A DNA stretch of 64,000 nucleotides from Fusarium oxysporum f. sp. lycopersici 4287 (Eukaryota > Ascomycota > Sordariomycetes > Hypocreales > Nectriaceae), in NCBI RefSeq assembly GCF_000149955.1, contig NC_030991.1:3577232-3641231 (forward strand). Reading direction: 5' to 3'. This document shows positions 56,478 through 64,000 of the stretch, in pieces (positions within the stretch are counted from its first letter, which is position 1; every line of letters starts with the position of its first letter). The notes beneath the pieces are model-generated. The model had not been told where the DNA came from. It did no database searches and saw only the letters and a program-made list of their open reading frames with translations. The position numbers and the translations under genes were made by a program.

Positions 56478-56640
56478 CAGGGAGAGCCGAAAGGAGTGTC
56501 CGCTTTCCTCTGCTTCGATAGAATTGTTGTAGACCGTGAGCGCCGCTAGCACCCGTCGTAAAGCAGTATTCCTGTCTGAAATGGGTCCGTATAATTCACC
56601 TTCACCAGCGAAGCGCGGACACTCCTTTCGATCATCCCTG
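56478..56640 (+). mobile_element. 163-bp MITE, copy B
   Basis: Flanked by TA (56476-56477, 56641-56642). It has the same start (CAGGGAGAGCCGAAAGGAGTG) and the same length as copy A, with about 15 differences spread over the interior. Confidence 0.88.
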
Positions 56641-56642
56641 TA

Positions 56643-57529
56643 CCTGGCATCGATGCTTGTTCTAGTATATACGACGTGCTCTAGGATAGTGTCCGATACT
56701 GAGTGAGCTACGTTTTGCATCTATTGATGCAACCGCATTGTAGGTCATCATTGTTTCTTCCACAGATGGCGAGAAGCATGGCCGGCTAAGAACCCCCATG
56801 ATTACGTAGCGCGATCCGCTGAATGTCCATCCTATACCGTATACCATACCTATGAGACGGAAATCCCAAATTCGCCAAAGGGTGTATGTTTTGTTTTTGT
56901 CTTTCCTTTCGCTGTCTTTGTGTGCGAAAGCCGGGGGTAATGTTCAGTCTCTGATGATAAAGGCAATTTCTCAGGATCGCAAGCGAGCCTTTTCAAAAGT
57001 TTCCCAGCAATAAAAGGCATCTCCTCGGCCTTTGGAAGTCACCAGACGCACTCACCTTCTATCATATCACTCAAATGTAATTATAGAAACTTGTCTTCGA
57101 ATCTGAATGGGAAATTGAGGCGACCGCTTTTCCGCTGATTGTGTTTGGTGACCTAGATCCGCCTGACCACCAAAACAAACATACATAACCAAAACAAGAA
57201 CAGGAAAGGCAGACGCTTGACGAATCCTTTGGGGCCGGGAAGGACTAGGCCCATTACCTGAGCTTGACAAGAGACTGAAAATTAATTGAATATGAACTAC
57301 AGTATCTTACTTCTTGTATGCTTTGGCTTTTACGGAATCCTCGCATTTATCTAGGTTGGCCTGACCATCGGCAATATGAGCCAGCTCCTTTTCTGTCCCA
57401 AGACCAGCCGCTCCTCTCAACTAAGGTCGTTGGCCAGCTTATCGGCACTGGGACTGAGACGGATGCTGTTCATAGCCTCCTAGTATGGTTCAACACCCAA
57501 ATTACTGTGCAAGTCACATGCTCCAATTA
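56643..57529. other. Intergenic between MITE copies B and C
   Basis: No frame with a recognised domain. Confidence 0.5.
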
Positions 57530-57692
57530 CAGGGATGACCGAAAGGAGTGTCCACGTTTCGCTGGTGTAAAAGGACTACACGAACCTATTCTGGACAGGA
57601 ATACTACTTTTCGACGCGTGGTGGCGGCACCCACGGTCTACAACGATTCTATCGAAGCTGAGGAAGGCGGATACTCCTTTCGGCTCTCCCTG
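57530..57692 (-). mobile_element. 163-bp MITE, copy C (inverted)
   Basis: Flanked by TA (57528-57529, 57693-57694), in the opposite orientation to copies A and B. It starts CAGGGATGACCGAAAGGAGTG and ends CCTTTCGGCTCTCCCTG, with the same 163-bp length. Confidence 0.88.
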
Positions 57693-57753
57693 TATAATTC
57701 CTTTAACAAGCATTATAATTACATCATTATCATCACTATTATTATTGCCATCA

Positions 57754-59368
57754 TTATCGCCACTCTTGTAGAAACATCTTCTCAATCCAATCCCGATATA
57801 CAGTCGTAATCCAGTCGCCAATCTTCCTCAGTACAGCAACAATAGTGTACGTGCCCAATAACGTTGTCGTATCTCCGAGTGCAAGCGGTCCCATAATCTC
57901 GATTGTATTCCCACGCCAAACATGCAAAAGACAACTTCCAGTCGTGCCCTATGATATATAGCAGTGGCAGAGTGATAATGCCATGTTGGGCAATGCGTTC
58001 AGGCACTAACATATTCATGCGTTGATACCAAGCCGCCGTCCAGACAGAGAGCTGCAGTTCGCCGTCTTGCTGGACACTCGATGTTTTGGTTTCGATGTTG
58101 CAAGCGATGGGCGCGAACTGCAATGGAGGATAGCCGGTTTGGTTGACAGACTGGGCGTCGGGAGGCTGGGACCATACTTTATCCGCAATAGCCGATATGA
58201 GTTTTAAATCAGCTGCAACAGCCTTTGCATTCCTCTCGTCAAGCAGTCGATGGGGCTTCCCATCGTTGAGCCACAGGGTGAGGCAGAAATCTATCATCTT
58301 ATTCTCAATAACGTTCCCACCGCCGCGTCCACTCGTTGCAGCGGAGAAGGGAGACAGGATTCTTGCTGTAAGGGACGGCTCAACTTGTACTGTAGCATGT
58401 CCAGCAAGCGAATGTTGCAGTAGTGGCTGATGGACCTGGATATTCCATGAAACCTCAGCTCGGGTATAGTCCTTGCAGTCTTGTGCAGTGTTGACAATAT
58501 CGCGCAAGAAGTCCAGCTCATGCAATGCGACCTCGAGAGCTGATTTGGGTTTGCGAGACCTGGGAAAGGACGTCTCATCTTCAGTTGCCGACTGCTGGGA
58601 AGCTACTTGTGCAGGTCGAAACCAATCATTCTTCTTTTTCGCCCGAGGAATAATNNNNNNNNNNNNNNNNNNNNNNNNNNNNNNNNNNNNNNNNNNNNNN
58701 NNNNNNNNNNNNNNNNNNNNNNNNNNNNNNNNNNNNNNNNNNNNNNNNNNNNNNNNNNNNNNNNNNNNNNNNNNNNNNNNNNNNNNNNNNNNNNNNNNNN
58801 NNNNNNNNNNNNNNNNNNNNNNNNNNNNNNNNNNNNNNNNNNNNNNNNNNNNNNNNNNNNNNNNNNNNNNNNNNNNNNNNNNNNNNNNCGCAGACTTGAC
58901 AGGGCTCCTCTTGCGTCGACCTCTGGCGCTCGACTTTTCCGAGCCCGCAACAGATGGTGACTGGCATGAGCTTCCCGAGGCCATCGAATTGGATCGTGAT
59001 GGTGTAATGCCGGGTACGTCGAAGCCTCGGAACGGAATAGGTGGTAGATGCGGTCGCGCTTGATTGATGTTTGACCGAGGTGTTTCCTCGCCCATTTCCA
59101 TCTCTTCTACCCTAGCGCCTTCGGGGACATCGCCAGTATCACTACCATATCCATTTGTATAATCGAGTCGTTGTCGTTTGGTCGGGGAGCTTGCGCGTTG
59201 GTTGTGGCTGCCGGAATTCGATGGTGGAGGTGTCGTCATCGAATGCCTTCTCTTGGTCACGACAGCACGAGGTTGGGGTAGTCGATTGTTTGGCTTGGTG
59301 AGCTCGGGGTTGGGAATGATGCCATCGAACCAATCTTCAATGAAGCGGGAGTGATGCAAGTCGTTCAT
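57754..59368 (-). CDS. PDDEXK_12-type nuclease-like protein, frameshifted near 3' end and split by an N gap
   Basis: From the ATG at 59368 (MNDLHHSRFIEDWFDG) the frame runs with an Arg/Ser-rich disordered N-terminus (RRHSMTTPPPSN, KRQRLDY), passes the 234-N gap (58655-58888), and then gives the fungal PD-(D/E)XK nuclease-like domain: ARAEVSWN-like helix, HQPLLQHSLAG, MIDFCLTLW (acidic residue, about 357), PLQFAPIACNIETKT with E-x-K (about 424), LQLSVWTAAWYQRM, PLLYIIGHDWKLSFACLAW. In the frame as given it ends at 57782. A one-base shift near 57905-57915 instead continues the family with IEIMGPLALGDTTTLLGTY and VLRKIGDWITTVYRDW, stopping at 57754. So either the assembly has one extra base in GGGAA or the gene is frameshifted. 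Nuclease activity is not established for the family. Confidence 0.78.
58655..58888. other. Assembly gap, 234 N
   Basis: Unsequenced stretch inside the nuclease-like gene; its length is a sized estimate, so the coding frame across it is a guess. Confidence 0.95.
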
Positions 59369-60149
59369 GGAAATAACATGTGCATTGAACTTGGGTATGG
59401 TGTTGTTGGAGATCTAGAAATGCTCCATGTCATGTAGCGTGTCAAATAATAATGCCAAGGTAGGCTGAGTTGACCAGGCGACATGATGTAAGACAGGCTA
59501 ACCCTTTTGGACATTGGTCACTATAGGGTAGTTGGTACAGCCAACCGCGACAACGTTAAATCTAGGAGGGAATCAGCATTTAGATTTTCAAGACCACAAC
59601 TAAGATTTCTTGTTCTATATAACTCTTTTCGGAATCCTAGCCATTGGGGAGTATGAAGATATTTTATTTTCTTAATAATTAGACCTGTATTTTTGTTGTA
59701 GCTACTTCTTATACTTGAGACACAATGCCATTACCGTTCCACCGTGACGATTTCCTCTTATGGATTAGTGCAGCTTCTCGAGAGCTTGACGATTCCCCAA
59801 TTTGGCTAGCGTGGATAAACTGTCCCATATCGTCACGAGGTTTATGCGACTGGAAGTGAAACGCCCCCGTGCTTTGCCCTAGCGTAACCGCAGGTAGCTT
59901 TGCTGGATGAGATCTATTGTCAACTGAAAATTGCAATAAATTTCAAATTATGATATTAGCTGTGATCACAGATAAATGGAATATCGATCAGTTATTGAGT
60001 TTGAGCTCTTGGTTACGGGTTCCAGTCTTTACGTACAATCAGTTTGGAAACCCTTTCCAAAATGTAACCACGCTACAACACTAGTTTGTACCCTAAAACA
60101 TAGTCCTCGGGATATCTAAAAATATGGAAGATTTTTCTTTCATTCTGAT

Positions 60150-60273
60150 AATAGCTTTCAATCACCTGGTGGGCTTTAAATCGGCTATGGAAATCAAGAT
60201 ATAGTAGCTGTAGGGTAATTGTCCATCAAGTCGTCCTCTTACCCTTTGCCTTGTATCTAATAGTCGTAGTTTG
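60150..60273 (+). repeat. Diverged dispersed repeat, copy 2
   Basis: Aligns with 20760-20883 (same orientation). It shares CACCTGGTGGGCTTTAAATCGG-type start and the CCTTACCC-type end with substitutions. Confidence 0.5.
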
Positions 60274-60943
60274 GGCAGCTGGTGAACATACCTCGGTCCG
60301 ACTCGTTATCCCATGCGATGAGGGATCAGAAACACGGAAGAGATATCTTAGAATAGCCTTTACGGAATCGGTCATGTATTGGTTGAAAGAATGGGGGAGG
60401 GGGGGTTGAATGGAGTGCCGACTTGCGGCTCGAACGGCTTAAACATTGGGGTTTATTGCCACGCTTGGGTTGTACTTGAATGCGATGACTTGACCGATTG
60501 GCGGTAATGAGGGTTAGATAAAACAAACTGAAAGATTGTATGGTCAGTATTATTATATGATATACTGCTAGTCGGAGGGAGCTGAGCAGGAAGGCCTTCA
60601 GTCCATTAGTGATCGTGATTTTGGTTATGGTGCACCTATTGTCTATGCAGGAGCCCATTCAAGCTGGTAACCAGGCAATCGGAATGTGCACAATGTATGC
60701 ATGGTAAGGTGTGACGTGGGCAAACAGCCAACAATGAAATCCATGCAAACCTTGCAAGCCATAAGCTTAATTTACAGAGCGTGTTCCCCGTTGTGTCATT
60801 GGATTCCGCTGGCTCCCAGCAAGGCTATCTAAACAAATTTAGTTGGCGGCTGGGAACTCGTTCTCGCTTTACTAGTAATTTGCTAACCTGACCTGTTGAC
60901 CTTATCACAGAAGCGAATGCGGTATGGACCAGGCTCATCTATT

Positions 60944-61150
60944 ACAGCTAACACTACTATTCTTGGCTGTGATAGATTGCAAGTCAAGACGGCCCTCTCT
61001 GATCCCTCAGTTTATCACTGACACTATTATGCTTGGCTGAAACAGCTTGTGAGTAAAAGCGACGCTCTCTGATCTCTTTATTGATAGCTGACACTGCTGT
61101 CCTTGGTTGTGACAGTACGCAAGTGGAAAAGTCCGAAGTTGAGACGACCT
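60944..61150. repeat. 70-bp imperfect tandem repeat, three units
   Basis: Starts at 60944, 61014 and 61084 with ACTGAC or GCTGAC variants: CTAACACTACTAT, CTGACACTATTAT and CTGACACTGCTGT followed by CTTGG-TG and CTCTCTGATC blocks. The third unit is partial. Moderate divergence between units. Confidence 0.75.
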
Positions 61151-61901
61151 TGTTATTTTCCCTTGATTTGTACCTAGCGAGTGTGTACAGTATAGAAGGC
61201 ACTACTAATATGCGATCAAGGCCGCCTCAATAAGCCTGACTCATGTGCACTATCGCTTCCTGTAATGCCTCACCATGAGCAACCAGACTACAACCGTTAT
61301 ATTTGGGTATTCCTATGACTTCAGAAGTTAGTCATCTCGGGTGTGTTCTGTTTTTGTTGAGAAGCTTGGTAGGGTTGTCCGCAAAGAGCAGCGCGACTCT
61401 TATCGACGAGGGATTCAAGAGGCACTCCACAGTCATCAAGACCCCAGCCTCTTCTTTTTTGTACGCATCACCATAGATGACAGAAGGTAACACGGCCCAT
61501 ATGTGTCAATATGTGCTACTTGTCTTTGCGTTCCCCGAGTGATCTACTTCGGTCGCATCCCGCATGATAGTTAGCCCAACCAAAGTTGGCTTACGTGCTA
61601 GCAATAGATTTGCGTCTCTCATTGGGACTATGCAATCCCAAATAATGTGGCGGCATTCCCCAAGTCTATTAACGTCGAATGAACAGCTCAAATCGTCCAT
61701 TTGTCTGTATATCTTTTACATGCGTCAGCGTCCGTGTGAGAATGAAGATACCGAGTCTCTATTCTGTGAGCTGGAGGAGCAACGGACCCTGGTAGCCTGA
61801 GCCATCTGTTTCAACCAAGAAATCGTTTTTGCTCTCTATCAATTATCTGGAAGCATTCTTTGCCACGTAGTCAACGAACACGGCATCATAGCTAATTCAG
61901 T

Positions 61902-62510
61902 ATGTGTAAGATATTCGTGTATACGTCTGTCTACGCAGATGGACAACGCGAGGAAGATCGACAATACACGAGGTGCGCAGACTTTCGCCGTGGTTTCCAA
62001 TGCCGAACGAGGTCCTACCATGAGCACCAAGAGCATCTTAACTCATCAAGCTCGCACTGCCATAGACGACAGACGGATCGGCCATACAGTGGTTTAACAA
62101 ATGACAACAGATGGTTAGGTATAGACAACAGCAGTCGGGGGGCTGTCTATCCCAATCATTGTACCACCGACGCACATCCCATAGACTTTGTCCGGCGACG
62201 CAATAGTCAAAGTTTTCATCAGACAACTCGCCAACCCAAGCGTCGTCTTCGGAGGGAAGCAGTTGACAAGTACCCTTGCTCTAATCATCGCTACAACACC
62301 TCCGACCAGAGTGAATATCTTTACCAATGCCCTGAACCAGACAAAAACGCGGCGTTGTATAAGAGTATTCGTATCGCTCAGCATAACGCTGAGATTGCAC
62401 GTCGTCCAAAGCGTGTTTGGTTCGCAGATGGTGTCAACATTTGGACGTTCCACAAGGGTGCCCCACCAGTTAGGCTCCAATTCAAGAAAGGGCATATTAA
62501 GCGACTGTGA
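61902..62510 (+). CDS. Conserved fungal hypothetical protein, Arg-rich
   Basis: 202 residues, ATG at 61902 (MCKIFVYTSVYADGQREED). The start resembles a widespread uncharacterised ascomycete family whose members begin with an MCxTYIYTYVYADG-like block and have RRVWFADGV-like and NAEIARRP-like motifs near the end; here these read AQHNAEIARRPKRVWFADGV and the protein ends GHIKRL. The middle is basic, His/Arg/Ser-rich and probably disordered. It is much shorter than the usual members. No signal peptide or domain of known function. The family match is from memory of the pattern and needs a search. Confidence 0.6.
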   Translation: MCKIFVYTSVYADGQREEDRQYTRCADFRRGFQCRTRSYHEHQEHLNSSSSHCHRRQTDRPYSGLTNDNRWLGIDNSSRGAVYPNHCTTDAHPIDFVRRRNSQSFHQTTRQPKRRLRREAVDKYPCSNHRYNTSDQSEYLYQCPEPDKNAALYKSIRIAQHNAEIARRPKRVWFADGVNIWTFHKGAPPVRLQFKKGHIKRL

Positions 62511-64000
62511 GTTGAGCGAAGTCTCGTTTTTGGCATTCCTTTCCTAGATGGAAAGCCGGTAAACTTTCACAACTTAGGCCTTGAAGTTGGGCGATTGTCG
62601 TGAAAATCATGGGAGTTACTGTATTGATGTCTCCGGTTCAGATAGCGTAAGGTAGTTTGGAAGTCATGAAATAGTTTACCAAACTCATTAGGGTGACCTT
62701 ATTGGAGCCAGAATCTACTAATAATATGCTACACACTTGATTGACTAGTAGTCAGGAAATCTGGGCAGGTCGCCTCATAGTTCGGATAGCCGCAATGAAA
62801 CGCGGGCAAAAGCTTAGAGTTTCTTAAGCCCTTGAACTCCTGTGCTGCAGATTGAGCGATATCAGAGACATAGGCCTTGTAAAACCACAACCGTAACATG
62901 ATTTACTGCAAATATCAGCATCATAGCCTGACCATACAGCTGTTTTAAAGATAAGTCGGTCATGTTAAGAAACTTGAAACGCCGTTCGGTTGGCTCGTCT
63001 TGCAGAAGTAGTTGGATATGGTTGACTTGATTTACTTTTCTGCACAGTATCAAAAGTACTATGAACCTTCTTCCTGATGCGCCGTCGCATATCTAAATCA
63101 TATTTCCGTCAAAGCAACACTCGGCCAAGTCTAAATGAGTCGAAAATTGTGACGGGTCGTGGACATAATCTGTGACCAGATTGTCCCATGTCCCATCGTC
63201 CCCCTTGACCAATGTTATATATCACCTGTCGGTGCTAACGGGGGACTTCTCCCTCCACTACGTTCCGGGTGCGGTAGCGAGGTACGAGCTACCTTTTTTC
63301 GTGGGGTGAAATAAATAATTTCATGGGACACTTTTCAAGTGACCTCTTGTTATACAGTCCCTTCGCCTGTGGCTCAGGTACCTTGATTGAGTTGAAAGAA
63401 TTCAACTTTTGCAAAGTGTCTGACTTTTGTCACCCTCGTTGTTGATTAGTAGTATCGTTTCGTCTCCCTTCGGTCGTCTCACTCACACGTCAGCCTTCGG
63501 CTTCCGTAAGTCGTCGCTTCGCTCCTCTAAGGAAAGAAACTCTAGCCATCCCTCCGCGGGGCTCGTAACTATTCCCTGGAGGTTTATGATCACTTGGGGT
63601 CTTTATTACTACCCCGCTTCGTGATGACACTATTCACAGATGGATTTACTCGTAGGTTTGACTAAAAAGGAACCCCACTCATAGAGTGGGCGGCAAAATT
63701 CTGGGACAAGGGCAAAATTCTGGGACAGCTGATGGGTTAGAAATAGGTGGGGAAATCAGGTTATCTCTGGCTTACACTTCTAATTTTATCGCAATCTATT
63801 CGAAATTTCTGCTGTGACTCAATTGAAAAGTATTGAAGCTGTCGCCAAAATTATTTTATCATGCGAGGCATATTTGCGGTGGTGTTGCGGCCGAAATTGT
63901 GAACCTTGACTGCGGGCCAGTCCAGCCCCGTTTCCTCGCCCCACGATGCCTTCAGCTCTGCCTCTGATCTGGCCGCCAACAGCACAAGGGATGTCGATCT
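62511..64000. other. Right edge, no supported gene
   Basis: Short frames without domains. It contains the hairpin CCCACTC-ATA-GAGTGGG at 63674-63690 and two copies of GCAAAATTCTGGGACA (63692-63707 and 63712-63727). The window ends inside a GC-richer stretch that may be coding, but too little is visible. Confidence 0.45.

Larger units (their letters stand above)
59369..61901. other. Intergenic with repeats, no supported gene
   Basis: Holds the diverged repeat copy 60150-60273 and the 70-bp tandem repeats 60944-61150. Small frames have no recognised content. AT-rich around 59640-60060. Confidence 0.45.

Noticed and set aside
1..64000. CRISPR arrays, operons or Shine-Dalgarno sites
   Set aside because: Introns and gene families are eukaryotic; no spaced identical repeats typical of CRISPR were seen.

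Overview
The window looks like nuclear DNA of a filamentous ascomycete, probably a Sordariomycete and possibly a Fusarium relative; the genus is an inference. Short introns of about 42 to 60 bases have GTRNGT-like donors, CTRAC-like branch points and YAG acceptors. The families are typical of such fungi: FunK1 kinase, DUF8032 zinc-finger protein, Zn2Cys6 factor, PDDEXK_12-type nuclease-like protein, DUF7732-type secreted protein, Est1-type protein, NACHT NLR relic and SAT4-like membrane protein. One sized gap of 234 Ns lies at 58655-58888.

Gene density is low and many loci are decayed or carry single breaks, as in an accessory or lineage-specific region. From left to right: an intact FunK1 kinase (0.6-3.0 kb); an old inverted repeat (4.1-4.7 kb); a decayed HP1-like gene with one chromodomain and two tandem chromo-shadow domains (6.7-7.9 kb); a C2H2 gene (9.5-10.0 kb); a complete hAT transposon with perfect 8-bp target duplication (10.3-13.3 kb); a C2H2/DUF8032 gene (15.1-16.4 kb); a broken Hsp70-like gene (17.3-19.4 kb); and a stretch of relics at 19.7-28.9 kb (MITEs, MFS transporters, a nuclease-like fragment, a NACHT relic and a zinc-finger pseudogene).

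The best-preserved block is 31.7-38.4 kb. An Hsp70-family gene (minus) and a five-exon gene for a 1138-residue protein (plus) diverge from about 480 bp. The second protein begins with a region that reads like a degenerate J-domain and has a block of internal repeats. A divergent Hsp70-like/J-like pair is the most interesting candidate system here. Its right-hand partner converges on a conserved fungal gene so closely that the stop codons overlap, and that neighbour carries one in-frame TGA.

Further right are a SAT4-like membrane protein and a short Zn2Cys6 factor (40.8-43.2 kb), a five-exon Est1-type protein (46.9-49.7 kb), a DUF7732-type secreted or GPI-anchored protein (50.7-51.5 kb), a two-exon C2H2 factor (54.7-55.9 kb), a nuclease-like gene with a frameshift and the N gap (57.8-59.4 kb), and a small gene of a conserved fungal family (61.9-62.5 kb). 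A 163-bp TA-flanked MITE family has three full copies and one truncated copy. A 146-bp sequence and a diverged repeat of about 124 bp also recur.

All calls come from reading translations and motifs by eye; no database search was run.
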